Source of the DNA: Tardiphaga alba
GTDB lineage: Bacteria; Pseudomonadota; Alphaproteobacteria; Rhizobiales; Xanthobacteraceae
Direction of reading: 5' to 3'
Length of the DNA stretch: 64,000 bases
Assembly: GCF_018279705.1 (NCBI RefSeq)
Contig: NZ_CP036498.1
Coordinates: 186,001 to 250,000, forward strand
Every line of letters begins with the position of its first letter. Position 1 is the first letter of the stretch. Shown here piece by piece: positions 9,717 to 19,281 of the stretch. The translations under genes were made by a program, and so were the position numbers. Under the pieces are notes generated by a model. It was given only the letters and a program-made list of their open reading frames with translations, was not told where the DNA came from and ran no database searches.

Positions 9717-9732
9717 TGTTTCACGTGAAACG
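9717..9732. other. parS site 2
   Basis: TGTTTCACGTGAAACG matches 15 of 16 bases of the parS consensus, with the full inner palindrome GTTTCACGTGAAAC intact. It begins directly after the YjbR-like gene. Confidence 0.9.
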
Positions 9733-9820
9733 ACTTCAGATCGGCCCGTCCGGCTTGAGCCGTATCAATGACCCGTCCCTAAATACCGCAATGATGATCT
9801 CATCCTCGGAGGATGAGACC

Positions 9821-10000
9821 ATGGAACTGATTACTCGGCTATTCCTGGTATTGGCAGCGCCTATTACCGCGCTCTTTGTGTCCCGCGATGCGCTAAACTT
9901 CGGCGTTATTCAGGTGATGGTCGCGGTGGCGCTATTTGTCCTGATGGTCGCGGCCTTGGCCTTCTGGCCCCGGCGGGAATCCGGCAATACCGAGATCTAA
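9821..10000 (+). CDS. Small hydrophobic membrane protein, unknown function
   Basis: A 59-residue protein with two predicted membrane helices (about residues 5-22 and 28-49) and a charged tail RRESGNTEI. The ATG at 9821 has a strong GGAGG ribosome-binding site at 9808-9812, eight bases upstream, which favours this start over the in-frame ATGs at 9791 and 9794. It lies between two parS sites. I do not recognise a family. The good ribosome-binding site and the clean two-helix pattern argue that it is real. Confidence 0.6.
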   Translation: MELITRLFLVLAAPITALFVSRDALNFGVIQVMVAVALFVLMVAALAFWPRRESGNTEI

Positions 10001-10005
10001 CCGTC

Positions 10006-10021
10006 CGTTTCACGTGAAACA
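10006..10021. other. parS site 3
   Basis: CGTTTCACGTGAAACA matches 15 of 16 bases of the parS consensus, with the inner palindrome GTTTCACGTGAAAC intact. It lies in the 23-base gap between the convergent small membrane-protein gene and mnmG. Confidence 0.9.
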
Positions 10022-10023
10022 GA

Positions 10024-11898
10024 TCAAGCGACGCTGATCGTCGCGGTCCTGCGGGCATCCCGGCGTAGATAAGCGGTCAGGATCGCCAAAGCGGCTGGTG
10101 TGACACCATCCAGACGACCCGCCTGCCCGACGGTCCGCGGCGAAGCCGCCTTGAGCTTCGCACGGGCCTCGTTCGAGAGCCCGGGCACCAAGTCGTAATC
10201 GACATCGGTCAACAATAGACCTTCATCGCGGCGGAAAGCCTCGACGTCGGCCGTCTGGCGCTTGAGATAGACATCATATTTGGCGTCGATCTCGATATGG
10301 GTGCCGATGGCTGGGTCAATGGCCGAGAGTTCGGGCCAGATTCGGATTACGGTAGACCACTCACTCTCCGGATAAGAGAGAAGATCGAACGCCGATCGGC
10401 GCTGGCCATCGTGATTGAGGGACAGGCCATGCTTCGCCGCCCCGTTCGGGGTGATCGACAGCTCCTTGGTCAGAGCCTTGCCGGCCGCCAGCGCATCCAT
10501 CTTCGCCGTATGGCGGGCAATACGGGCGCTGCCGACACAGCCAAGAGCAATACCCTTGTCGGTCAAGCGCTGATCAGCATTGTCAGCGCGAAGAGTCAGG
10601 CGATATTCGGCCCGGGACGTGAACATCCGATAGGGCTCTGAGATGCCGCGGGTCACGAGATCGTCGATCATCACACCGAGATAGCCATCTGCGCGGTCAA
10701 ATACGGCCGGCGCCGAGCCCGACGCGGCAAGCGCTGCGTTCAGACCAGCCACAAGGCCCTGGGCGGCGGCTTCTTCATAGCCTGTGGTGCCGTTGATCTG
10801 CCCGGCCATAAACAGGCCCGGCATCCGCTTCGCCTGAAGAGTCGGATCGAGTTCACGGGGATCGACATGGTCGTATTCAATAGCATAGCCGGGCTTGATC
10901 ATCCGCACACGCTCGAGACCGGGGATCGAAGCCAGGATCGAAACCTGAACCTCTTCCGGAAGCGAGGTGGAAATGCCGTTGGGATAGACGGTGTCGTCAT
11001 CGAGCCCTTCGGGCTCCAGAAAGATCTGATGACCATCGCGATCGCCGAAGCGAACGATCTTGTCCTCGATGGACGGGCAATAGCGCGGGCCGGAGCTCTT
11101 GATCTGGCCGGAATACATCGGTGAGCGATGCACATTGGCGCGGATCACTTCGTGGGTGGCCGGCGTCGTGCGGGTGATGCCGCACTGGATCTGGGGCGTG
11201 GTGATACGGTCGGTCATCACCGAGAACGGCTCCGGCGGATCATCCGCCGACTGCATCTCGACCGCGGACCAGTCGATGGTCTTGCCGTCGAGGCGCGGCG
11301 GAGTGCCGGTCTTGAGACGGCCGAGGGTAAAGCCGATGCGCTCGAAGGCTTTTGACAAGCCGAGCGCTGGCGCTTCGTCGATGCGACCGGCGGGCCAGTT
11401 CTTCTCGCCGAGATGGATCAAGCCGCGGAGGAAAGTTCCCGTAGTGATCACCACGGCGCCGGCGCTGAGTTCCCGGCCATCGGCCAGGCGGATACCCGTC
11501 ACCCGGCCATTGGCCGTGAGGAGATCGTCGGCCTCGCCTTCAATGACACTGAGATTTTCGGTTGCGGTGATCGCAGCCTGCATGGCGGCGGCGTATAGCT
11601 TGCGGTCGGCCTGGGTGCGCGGCCCCCGGACGGCCGGACCCTTCTTACGATTGAGCATGCGGAACTGGATGCCACCGGCATCCGCAACGCGGCCCATCAG
11701 CCCATCAAGAGCATCGACCTCGCGGACAAGGTGGCCCTTACCCAGACCACCTATCGCAGGATTGCAGGACATGGCCCCAATGGTGGCGAAGCGATGGGTC
11801 ACCAACGCCGTATGGGCGCCCATGCGCGCAGCCGCGGCCGCAGCTTCGCAGCCGGCGTGTCCACCACCGATAACGATGACATCGAACTTGTCTTGCAT
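10024..11898 (-). CDS. mnmG: tRNA uridine-5-carboxymethylaminomethyl modification enzyme MnmG (GidA)
   Basis: FAD enzyme that, with MnmE, installs the carboxymethylaminomethyl group on uridine 34 of several tRNAs. The FAD-binding motif [12 protein letters not shown] is at the N-terminus (residues 9-20), followed by [19 protein letters not shown], a family signature containing a catalytic cysteine. The 624-residue length is normal. The ATG at 11898 begins [13 protein letters not shown], which fits the family; an in-frame TTG at 11928 would add ten residues. Its partner mnmE lies upstream on the same strand, separated by two parS sites and a family A repeat. Confidence 0.98.
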   Translation of the reverse strand: MQDKFDVIVIGGGHAGCEAAAAAARMGAHTALVTHRFATIGAMSCNPAIGGLGKGHLVREVDALDGLMGRVADAGGIQFRMLNRKKGPAVRGPRTQADRKLYAAAMQAAITATENLSVIEGEADDLLTANGRVTGIRLADGRELSAGAVVITTGTFLRGLIHLGEKNWPAGRIDEAPALGLSKAFERIGFTLGRLKTGTPPRLDGKTIDWSAVEMQSADDPPEPFSVMTDRITTPQIQCGITRTTPATHEVIRANVHRSPMYSGQIKSSGPRYCPSIEDKIVRFGDRDGHQIFLEPEGLDDDTVYPNGISTSLPEEVQVSILASIPGLERVRMIKPGYAIEYDHVDPRELDPTLQAKRMPGLFMAGQINGTTGYEEAAAQGLVAGLNAALAASGSAPAVFDRADGYLGVMIDDLVTRGISEPYRMFTSRAEYRLTLRADNADQRLTDKGIALGCVGSARIARHTAKMDALAAGKALTKELSITPNGAAKHGLSLNHDGQRRSAFDLLSYPESEWSTVIRIWPELSAIDPAIGTHIEIDAKYDVYLKRQTADVEAFRRDEGLLLTDVDYDLVPGLSNEARAKLKAASPRTVGQAGRLDGVTPAALAILTAYLRRDARRTATISVA

Positions 11899-11954
11899 GG
11901 GCGCAGCTTCTACCGCGCCTGTGGACAAGATTGAAGGAGATTCTGAGAGGGCCG

Positions 11955-11970
11955 TGTTTCACGTGAAACA
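11955..11970. other. parS site 4 (perfect)
   Basis: TGTTTCACGTGAAACA is a perfect match to the chromosomal parS consensus. It lies in the gap between mnmG and mnmE, 5.2 kb from parB. Confidence 0.95.
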
Positions 11971-12002
11971 GGGAAACTAATTCATATTCCTTTCCACCGA
12001 CC

Positions 12003-12109
12003 CCTCATCCTGAGGAGCCGCGCAGCGGCGTCTCGAAGGATGGCGGCTTGGCAGGATCCAAGCGATTTCATGGTTCGAGACGGCGCTACGCGCCTCCTCA
12101 CCATGAGGG
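12003..12109. repeat. Palindromic intergenic repeat, family A, copy 2
   Basis: Full-length copy with the CCTCATCCTGAGGAGC left end, GTCTCGAAGGATGGCGG and CATGGTTCGAGACGGCG inner arms and CACCATGAGGG right end. It is flanked on both sides by perfect parS sites. Confidence 0.85.
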
Positions 12110-12117
12110 CAGAGAAA

Positions 12118-12133
12118 TGTTTCACGTGAAACA
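12118..12133. other. parS site 5 (perfect)
   Basis: TGTTTCACGTGAAACA is a perfect match to the parS consensus, 15 bases downstream of the mnmE stop codon in the mnmE direction. Confidence 0.95.
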
Positions 12134-12148
12134 CAGTGATAGGATTTA

Positions 12149-13474
12149 TTACTTACCTATGCAAAAATCCCTAAATATGCTATCGAGCACATCTTCCACA
12201 TCGACCCGCCCGAGCAATCGCCCGAGCTGATGCGCGGCGGCGCGCAAATCTTCTGCGACCAGCTCGTCACCTTGTTGCGCTGATCTTGCGGCATGCTGCA
12301 GCAAATTGGCCGTGCGACGAAGCAGGTCGCGTTGACGATCGCGGGTGATGAAACCTGCTTCGCCCTGCCCGAAATATTGGGATGCGAATGCGACCAGTGC
12401 GGACATCAGCTCGCTCATGCCGTCGCCGCGCTCGGCCGAAATCGAGAGCGTTGCGTCTGCCGAGCTAATAGTAGCTACATCGGTCTTCGTCCTAATGACC
12501 CAGACCGGCGCATCGCTTTCGGTCAGCCAACCTTCCGGCCGCGCGGCATCAACTGAATCCACCAGCCACAAAACGAGATCCGCTTCGACGGCTCGGGCGC
12601 GCGCGCGACGAACGCCCTCTTCTTCTACGGGATCGATGGTTTCACGAATACCGGCGGTGTCGATCACGGTGACCGGGTAGCCGTCGAGATCGAGCTGCAC
12701 CTCGATCACATCGCGCGTTGTCCCCGCATGCGGTGAGACGATCGCGACATCGCGACGGGCAAGCTGGTTCATCAAGGTGGACTTGCCGACATTGGGCTGG
12801 CCGGCGATGGCAACGACGAGACCGCCGCGCAGTCTTTCGCTGCGACCCTGCGCCGATAGGACCTGCTCGATTTCACGATGGAGCGCTGCGGCCTTTTCGA
12901 GCGCGGGCGCCATCAGCTCGGTTGAGACATCGCCCTCGTCGGAAAAGTCGATTCCGACTTCGACCAACGCAAGAGCTTCGATGATCTGCTGGCGCCAGTT
13001 GCGGGCCTTGTCGCCGAGCAGGCCCTTGAGCTGGCGAAGCGCCTGCCTCCGCTGGCGGTCAGTGTCGGCATGAATGAGATCGTCGAGGCCCTCGGCTTCG
13101 GTGAGATCGAGCTTGCCGTTCTCGAAAGCGCGGCGGGTGAATTCACCGGGCTCTGCCGGACGGAGACCATCGATGGACGCCAGCGCTTCGAAGAGGGAGG
13201 TGAGAACCGCGCGGCCACCGTGGATGTGGAATTCAGCAGTGTCCTCGCCGGTCGCGCTGGCAGGTCCGGGAAACCAAAGCACTACGGCGTCGTCGATGGG
13301 ACCGAGCTTGTCGTCGGCGAGCAGCACATGGGTGGCCATGCGCGGTATCGGGATTTTCTTGGCGAGGCGTTCAAGCGTCGCGCCGGCGCGCGGACCCGAG
13401 ACGCGCACGATGGCGATCGCGGTCGGGGGCCGGCCGGAGGAGAGTGCGTAAATGGTCTGATCGCGCGGATGCAT
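12149..13474 (-). CDS. mnmE: tRNA modification GTPase MnmE (TrmE)
   Basis: Potassium-dependent GTPase partner of MnmG in wobble-uridine modification. The N-terminal tetrahydrofolate-binding domain carries [17 protein letters not shown] helical region follows, with an inserted Ras-like G domain: G1 GQPNVGKS at residues 225-232, then TTRD, the G3 DTAG, and RTKTD in the place of NKxD. The protein ends in the catalytic CIGK tetrapeptide. At 441 residues it is of typical alphaproteobacterial length. mnmE and mnmG lie on the same strand with mnmE upstream. Confidence 0.98.
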   Translation of the reverse strand: MHPRDQTIYALSSGRPPTAIAIVRVSGPRAGATLERLAKKIPIPRMATHVLLADDKLGPIDDAVVLWFPGPASATGEDTAEFHIHGGRAVLTSLFEALASIDGLRPAEPGEFTRRAFENGKLDLTEAEGLDDLIHADTDRQRRQALRQLKGLLGDKARNWRQQIIEALALVEVGIDFSDEGDVSTELMAPALEKAAALHREIEQVLSAQGRSERLRGGLVVAIAGQPNVGKSTLMNQLARRDVAIVSPHAGTTRDVIEVQLDLDGYPVTVIDTAGIRETIDPVEEEGVRRARARAVEADLVLWLVDSVDAARPEGWLTESDAPVWVIRTKTDVATISSADATLSISAERGDGMSELMSALVAFASQYFGQGEAGFITRDRQRDLLRRTANLLQHAARSAQQGDELVAEDLRAAAHQLGRLLGRVDVEDVLDSIFRDFCIGK

Positions 13475-13531
13475 CTCCTATTTGACGATGGTGGGGGTGA
13501 GGTGCAACGGGATTCTCACGTGCCCCTCTTT

Positions 13532-13632
13532 TGTCATCGCCCGCGAAAGCGGGCGATCCAGTAGACACTGACGGCAGTGATCAAAGCGACAGCCAATGTT
13601 TACTGGGTCGCGCGCTTTCGCGGGCGATGACA
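13532..13632. repeat. Palindromic intergenic repeat, family D, copy 1
   Basis: Bounded by TGTCATCGCCCGCGAAAGC and GCTTTCGCGGGCGATGACA, which are exact inverted copies, with a middle containing CCAGTAGACACTGACGG and TGTTTACTGGGTCGC. Related copies are at 23252-23370 and 30804-30905, each with the GATCCAGTA/TACTGGATC type centre. It lies between the mnmE start and the rho terminator. Confidence 0.85.
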
Positions 13633-13647
13633 ACGGAGTGGGTGGCC

Positions 13648-13682
13648 AAAAACAAAAAGGCGCCGCTGTTTCCAGCGACGCC
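13648..13682 (-). terminator. Intrinsic terminator downstream of rho
   Basis: On the minus strand, a ten-pair stem (GGCGTCGCTG pairing with CAGCGGCGCC, one T-G wobble) around a GAAA loop is followed by TTTTTGTTTTT. It starts 24 bases after the rho stop codon. It is the clearest factor-independent terminator in the window, which is notable because it ends the gene for the factor-dependent terminator. Confidence 0.85.
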
Positions 13683-13705
13683 TTCATCGTCAGAGCTTCT
13701 CGCCC

Positions 13706-14971
<1,266 letters not shown>

Positions 14972-15256
14972 TGGGAGTGGTCCTGTGGAAGATCGGAGGG
15001 GGAGTGCAAGCTGCTGGAGAAGGTGCGGACGCTCAAAAGAGTCACGAAAGTCCGCAGGTCTCCGGCAGAGAAGTCTTGAGCGGTTAAGGTGCTGAAGAGA
15101 CTTCAAGCCTGATGTGGCGGCCGGCGGATTTAAAAGCCGGGTCGAACCGCATCGCCTGCGTCGGGTGGGAGAACTCGAACATATGGGACATCCGCTCAAC
15201 GCGCAAGATCGCCGGAAGTGCCGGCATGATCGAAATCTGAGCGGCGAAAATTATTC
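14972..15256 (-). promoter_or_regulatory. Leader region of rho
   Basis: The 285 bases between the hemJ stop and the rho start contain no supported gene. Near the rho-proximal end there is a seven-base inverted repeat (GAAGTCT and AGACTTC, around 15070-15103) enclosing about 21 bases. Long leaders that let Rho limit its own expression are established in E. coli and others; whether this one does so is inference from its length and position. Confidence 0.4.
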
Positions 15257-15679
15257 TCAGAACGGCTTCACCACCACCAGGATCACGATCAGGATCATCA
15301 GGACGGTCGGTACCTCATTGAGAATCTTGTAGAATTTCGCGCTTCGCGTGTTGCGGTCAAGCGCGAAGTCGCGCACCCGGCTGGTCAGGAAGCCATGAAC
15401 GCCGGACATCACCAGCACTAGGAAGAGCTTCGCGTGAAACCAGCCTGATGTGAACCAGCCGCCGGACCACGCCAAATAGAGACCAAGGATCCAGGTGACC
15501 ATCATCGCTGGATTGATGATGGCCTTGAGCAGCCGTCGCTCCATCACCTTGAAGGTCTCGGACTGCTTGGAGCCAACCTCGGCATCGCAGTGATAGACGA
15601 ACAACCGTGGCAGATAGAGCATGCCCGCCATCCAGGAGATGACGGCGACGATGTGCAGAGCTTTCGCCCATTCATACAT
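15257..15679 (-). CDS. hemJ: Protoporphyrinogen IX oxidase HemJ
   Basis: Integral membrane enzyme of 140 residues that oxidises protoporphyrinogen IX to protoporphyrin IX, the penultimate step of heme synthesis. Four membrane segments are visible. The conserved histidine in KALHIVAVISWMAG near the N-terminus, the LPRLFVYH segment, the MERRLLKAIINPAM lysine region and SGWFHAKLFLVL are characteristic of the HemJ/YgiZ family. The ATG at 15679 is the only reasonable start. It borders the proposed origin, where Caulobacter and Rickettsia carry another heme gene, hemE. Confidence 0.93.
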   Translation of the reverse strand: MYEWAKALHIVAVISWMAGMLYLPRLFVYHCDAEVGSKQSETFKVMERRLLKAIINPAMMVTWILGLYLAWSGGWFTSGWFHAKLFLVLVMSGVHGFLTSRVRDFALDRNTRSAKFYKILNEVPTVLMILIVILVVVKPF

Positions 15680-16144
15680 TGCTAAGCCTTAGCCTCTATC
15701 AGGAGGATACGCGGGATCGTTGGGGAACATCTGACCCGCATCGCCGTTGCCCGCAAGCGCGATCAACGCGGTTATCCGTGCTCTATCCGCACGAACCTCT
15801 TCCCTCAATCTATTATTAGATTCTTAAGGTTTGAGTCTGTTTGACCGTGGATTTGGCGGACACAACGTCATCCCCGTGTCATCCCATGCTTGTGCACACC
15901 GCCATCTGAATCTTCTGCGAGTCCTCTTGCGATCCATAAAGATAGGCGGCGTCGAGCTTTGCGGGACGTCCGGGCGGGATTCCGGAGAGACAAATCCACA
16001 TAACCCCATTATCATTGTGAACGTCGCCAAACGGTGTCCCCGCAGGCAGGCCTGTGTAGAAGAATCCGGGTTATCCCGGCCGCCTCGCCACCGCCGCCGA
16101 TTCCGCTGAAAATCTCCACAGCGATCCACAGAACACACAGGGTT
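15680..16144. other. Candidate chromosomal replication origin (oriC)
   Basis: A 465-base gap with no supported gene between hemJ (leftward) and ppsR (rightward). It holds an AT-rich tract at 15807-15830, imperfect DnaA-box-like nonamers (TTATCCGTG 15772, CTATCCGCA 15783, AAATCCACA 15992, TTATCCCGG 16071, CGATCCACA 16122), and seven GANTC sites, the target of the CcrM methylase (starts at 15819, 15833, 15908, 15919, 15978, 16062, 16099). Its place beside the ppsR/RP001 homologue, maf, coaE and dnaQ, and 8-10 kb from parAB, matches the origin of Caulobacter crescentus. No perfect TTATCCACA box is present, so the call rests on the combination. Confidence 0.7.
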
Positions 16145-16987
16145 ATGGTGCATACCACCGGCAGCTTTTTTCACCTTCATCTCGTCTCCGATTCCACCGG
16201 TGAGACGCTGATCACGGTCGCCCGCGCCGTGGCCGCGCAATATTCGAACGTGACGCCCGTCGAGCATGTCTATCCGCTGGTGCGCAGCCAGAAGCAGCTC
16301 GACCGCGTGTTGACCGAGATCGAGGAAGCGCCGGGCATCGTGCTGTTCACGCTGCTTGAGAAGGATTTGGTCGAACGGCTGGAAGCCAAGTGCCAGGAGA
16401 TCAATTCGCCGAGCCTTTCGATCATCGGGCCGGTGATGCAGCTGTTCCAGAATTACCTCGGTGCCTCCACCTCCGGCCGTGTCGGCGCGCAGCACGTTCT
16501 CAACGCGGAATATTTCAAGCGGATCGACGCGCTGAATTATTCGATGATGCATGATGACGGGCAGCATACCGACGGGCTGGAAGAGGCCGATGTGGTCCTG
16601 GTCGGCGTGTCGCGGACGTCGAAGACGCCGACCTCCATCTATCTGGCAAATCGTGGCATCCGCACCGCCAATGTTCCGCTCGTCCCCGGAATCCCTATTC
16701 CGAAGCAGCTCGAGTCGCTGAAGAAGCCGCTGGTGGTCAGTCTACATGCGACGCCGGAACGTTTGATCCAGATCCGGCAGAACCGGCTGCTCTCGATCGG
16801 TAGCGATACGGCGAATGACGATTATATCGACCGTCAGGCGGTGACCGATGAAGTCACCTATGCGCGCAAGCTCAGCGCCAAATATGGCTGGGCTCTGCTC
16901 GAGGTGACGCGCCGCTCGATCGAAGAGACCGCTGCGGCGATCATGAAATTGCTGGCGGACCGCCAGCGACAACGGATGCAGGAATGA
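16145..16987 (+). CDS. ppsR: Pyruvate, water dikinase / PPDK regulatory protein (DUF299 kinase-pyrophosphorylase)
   Basis: Bifunctional regulator that switches phosphoenolpyruvate synthase or pyruvate phosphate dikinase off by ADP-dependent threonine phosphorylation and on by phosphate-dependent removal. The 280 residues include the P-loop GVSRTSKT at 154-161 followed by [11 protein letters not shown] and the VPLVPGI segment, all diagnostic of the family. The ATG at 16145 opens [20 protein letters not shown], the conserved start. The gene abuts the proposed origin, as its homologue RP001 does in Rickettsia. Its stop overlaps the maf start in an ATGA, so translation is coupled. Whether the target is PpsA or PpdK cannot be decided here. 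Confidence 0.93.
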   Translation: MVHTTGSFFHLHLVSDSTGETLITVARAVAAQYSNVTPVEHVYPLVRSQKQLDRVLTEIEEAPGIVLFTLLEKDLVERLEAKCQEINSPSLSIIGPVMQLFQNYLGASTSGRVGAQHVLNAEYFKRIDALNYSMMHDDGQHTDGLEEADVVLVGVSRTSKTPTSIYLANRGIRTANVPLVPGIPIPKQLESLKKPLVVSLHATPERLIQIRQNRLLSIGSDTANDDYIDRQAVTDEVTYARKLSAKYGWALLEVTRRSIEETAAAIMKLLADRQRQRMQE

Positions 16988-17592
16988 CCATCTGGCGCGG
17001 CGAACAGCCGCTGATTCTGGCGTCGCAAAGTGCGGCGCGACGCATGCTGCTGGCCGGTGCCGGCATTACCTTCGACGCAGCTCCCGCGGATATCGACGAA
17101 CGCGGCATTCAGCAGCGTTCCAATCTGACCGCGCCTGGCGACATCGCCGCTTTGCTCGCCGAGCAGAAGGCGGCCTTCGTCTCGCTGCGACACCCCGGAC
17201 GCTATGTGGTCGGCGCCGACCAGACATTGTCGGTCGGCGACCGGCTGTTCAACAAGCCGACCGGCCGCGACCAGGCGGCGCAGCAATTGCGTGACCTCTC
17301 GGGCAAGACGCATGAACTGCATTCGGCGATCGCGGTGGCCTGCGACGGCGCGACCTTGTTCTCACATGTCTCGGTGGCGCATATGACCATGCGCCAGCTC
17401 GACGATGCCGCCATCGACGCCTATCTCGATGCCGCCGGCGACAGGGTGACGACCAGTGTCGGCGCCTATCAGCTCGAAGGCCTGGGCGTGCATCTGTTCG
17501 AGCTGATCGAAGGCGATCATTTTACGATCCTTGGCCTGCCGCTGCTGCCGCTTTTGAAATTTCTGCGCGGCGAAGGCATGATTGGAATTTAA
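16984..17592 (+). CDS. maf: Maf-like nucleoside triphosphate pyrophosphatase
   Basis: House-cleaning pyrophosphatase of 202 residues that hydrolyses non-canonical or modified nucleoside triphosphates. The N-terminal [19 protein letters not shown] motif, [15 protein letters not shown], the [21 protein letters not shown] region and [20 protein letters not shown] at the C-terminus are the family's motifs. The subfamily (dTTP/UTP or m7GTP) is not certain; the motifs resemble the YceF group. The start overlaps the ppsR stop by four bases. In Caulobacter aroE follows maf; here a repeat and then coaE follow. Confidence 0.93.
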   Translation: MTIWRGEQPLILASQSAARRMLLAGAGITFDAAPADIDERGIQQRSNLTAPGDIAALLAEQKAAFVSLRHPGRYVVGADQTLSVGDRLFNKPTGRDQAAQQLRDLSGKTHELHSAIAVACDGATLFSHVSVAHMTMRQLDDAAIDAYLDAAGDRVTTSVGAYQLEGLGVHLFELIEGDHFTILGLPLLPLLKFLRGEGMIGI

Positions 17593-17597
17593 TTCAC

Positions 17598-17692
17598 CGT
17601 CATTGCAAGGAGCCGAAGGCGACGAAGCAATCCAGAAGCCAAGTGAAGAAAGAGCTGGATTGCTTCGTCGCTGCGCTCCTCGCAATGACGGC
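17598..17692. repeat. Palindromic intergenic repeat, family B, copy 1
   Basis: Bounded by CGTCATTGCAAGGAGC and GCTCCTCGCAATGACG with inner arms GACGAAGCAATCCAG and CTGGATTGCTTCGTC. It forms one long imperfect hairpin between maf and coaE, where other alphaproteobacteria keep aroE. Copies lie at 26700-26777 and 52398-52474; this copy has a longer loop. Confidence 0.9.
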
Positions 17693-17705
17693 ATAAAATG
17701 AGGGA

Positions 17706-18311
17706 ATGGGAATGCGCGTCTTGGGGCTGACCGGCTCGATCGGCATGGGGAAATCGACCACCGCAAAACTGTTCGTGGAAGCCGGCGTGCCCGTCTATGA
17801 CGCCGATGCCACCGTGCACATGGTCTATGAAAATGAAGCGGTGCCGCTGATCGAAGCGGCGTTTCCCGGCACCACGGTGGATGGCAAGGTCGATCGCACA
17901 AAGCTCTCGCCGCTGGTCGTGCACGACGCGGATGCGATGAAGAAGCTGGAAGGCATCGTGCATCCCCTGCTCGCCAAGCATCACAAGAAATTCCTCGATG
18001 ATGCCGAAGCTTCCGGCGCTGACATTGCCGTTGTTGATGTGCCGCTGCTGTTCGAGACCGGTGGTGACAAGCGCGTCGATGGGATCGTCGTCGTCTCCAC
18101 CGATGCGAAGACCCAGCGTGAGCGGATCCTGGCCCGTGACGGCATGACCGAAGAAAAGCTTGACGCCATTCTGGCGCGGCAGCTGCCCGATGCGGAAAAG
18201 CGCAAACGCGCCGACTTCGTGGTGGATACCTCACACGGGATCGAGCCCGTGCGCGCCCGGATCGCTGAAATTCTTGTCGAGGCTGCTAAGCTGCCTAGAC
18301 GTCGCCCTTAA
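17706..18311 (+). CDS. coaE: Dephospho-CoA kinase
   Basis: Catalyses the last step of coenzyme A synthesis, ATP-dependent phosphorylation of the 3' hydroxyl of dephospho-CoA. The P-loop GSIGMGKS is at residues 10-17, followed by DADATVHMVYE and the DVPLLFETGGDKRVDGIVVV segment, with a lid region rich in arginine (ILARDGMTEEKLDAILARQ). The 201-residue length is normal. ATG 17712 (MRVLGLTG) is an equally plausible start two codons in. Upstream lies a family B repeat, so it probably has its own promoter or depends on read-through from maf. Confidence 0.96.
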   Translation: MGMRVLGLTGSIGMGKSTTAKLFVEAGVPVYDADATVHMVYENEAVPLIEAAFPGTTVDGKVDRTKLSPLVVHDADAMKKLEGIVHPLLAKHHKKFLDDAEASGADIAVVDVPLLFETGGDKRVDGIVVVSTDAKTQRERILARDGMTEEKLDAILARQLPDAEKRKRADFVVDTSHGIEPVRARIAEILVEAAKLPRRRP

Positions 18312-18344
18312 AATTCCTGCCTGATTTGCTGAGTCGATACACCA

Positions 18345-19058
18345 ATGCGCGAAATCGTCATGGATACGGAAACCACCGGCCTCGATCCGCTACGCGGCGA
18401 TCGTCTGGTGGAAATCGGCTGTCTCGAAATCTTCAATCGCCTGCCGACCGGCCAGACGTTTCACGTCTATATCAATCCCGAGCGCGACATGCCGCAGGAG
18501 GCGTTCAACGTTCACGGCCTGTCAGCGGAATTCCTGTCCACCAAGCCGCTCTTCCATGAAGTGGCCGACGACTTCATGGCCTTCATCGGTGATTCGCCGC
18601 TGGTGATGCATAACGGCTCGTTCGACCTTGGCTTCATCAATATGGAACTTGATCGCATCAAGCGTCCAGCAGTGCCGCGTGATCGTCTGGTCGATACGCT
18701 GCTGATCGCCCGCCGCAAGCATCCCGGCGTATCGAACAAGCTCGATGATCTCTGCGTCCGCTATTCCATCGATATTTCCCGCCGCACCAAGCACGGCGCA
18801 TTGCTCGATTCCGAGCTTCTGGCCGAGGTCTACATCGATCTGGTCGGTGCGCGGCAGTCGTCGCTGATTCTGGCGGATGATGCGCCGATACTCGTCCGCA
18901 GCAATGTCGGTGATGCGCCGCGCCGTCAGCGTGAGGTGGCCCTGGCGCCCCGCGTGACGGACGATGATCGCGCCACGCATCGTGCCTTTGTCGGCACGCT
19001 CGGCGACAAACAAATCTGGTCGGAATTCTGGGGCGAGCCGGACAAGGCGGCTGGGTAA
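18345..19058 (+). CDS. dnaQ: DNA polymerase III epsilon subunit (proofreading exonuclease)
   Basis: 3'-5' exonuclease of the replicative polymerase, 237 residues. Exo I is MDTETTGLD, with the metal-binding aspartate and glutamate close to the N-terminus. Exo II is HNGSFDLGFIN and Exo III is HGALLDSELLAEVY, with the H-x4-D pair, so all catalytic residues are present. The C-terminal tail likely binds the alpha subunit. It follows coaE after 33 bases and probably shares its transcript; the coaE-dnaQ pair is conserved near the origin in alphaproteobacteria. It converges on secB, with a family C repeat between them. Confidence 0.96.
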   Translation: MREIVMDTETTGLDPLRGDRLVEIGCLEIFNRLPTGQTFHVYINPERDMPQEAFNVHGLSAEFLSTKPLFHEVADDFMAFIGDSPLVMHNGSFDLGFINMELDRIKRPAVPRDRLVDTLLIARRKHPGVSNKLDDLCVRYSIDISRRTKHGALLDSELLAEVYIDLVGARQSSLILADDAPILVRSNVGDAPRRQREVALAPRVTDDDRATHRAFVGTLGDKQIWSEFWGEPDKAAG

Positions 19059-19060
19059 TT

Positions 19061-19275
19061 CCTTCTCCCCGCTCTTTGCGGGGAGAAGGTGGCCGCGCGA
19101 AGCGCGGTCGGATGAGGGGCATGCTCGGGAGATGAGCCAATAAAGGTATCTCGGATCCCAAATCTTCGATCCGATGGATGTGAGATCGATTGCACATAGT
19201 GCCTCGCCCTCACCCGACGCTCTCATGCTTCGCATGCGAGCATCGACCTCTCCCGCGCAGAGCGGGGAGAGGTTA
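19061..19275. repeat. Palindromic intergenic repeat, family C, copy 2
   Basis: Starts CCTTCTCCCCGC/GCGGGGAGAAGG and ends CCTCTCCCGC/GCGGGGAGAGG, with GATGAGGGGCATG and CGCCCTCACCCG in between. It lies between the convergent ends of dnaQ and secB, the same type of setting as copy 1 between holA and parB. Confidence 0.85.
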
Positions 19276-19281
19276 AGAAGC

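Noticed and set aside
12071..12084. GGTTCGAGAC, resembling a tRNA T-loop
   Set aside because: It is part of the family A repeat and recurs in each copy; no acceptor or anticodon stems are around it.
15824..16567. A 247-codon minus-strand frame that reaches into the proposed origin
   Set aside because: Mostly antisense to ppsR; the part in the gap has no ribosome-binding site or family resemblance.
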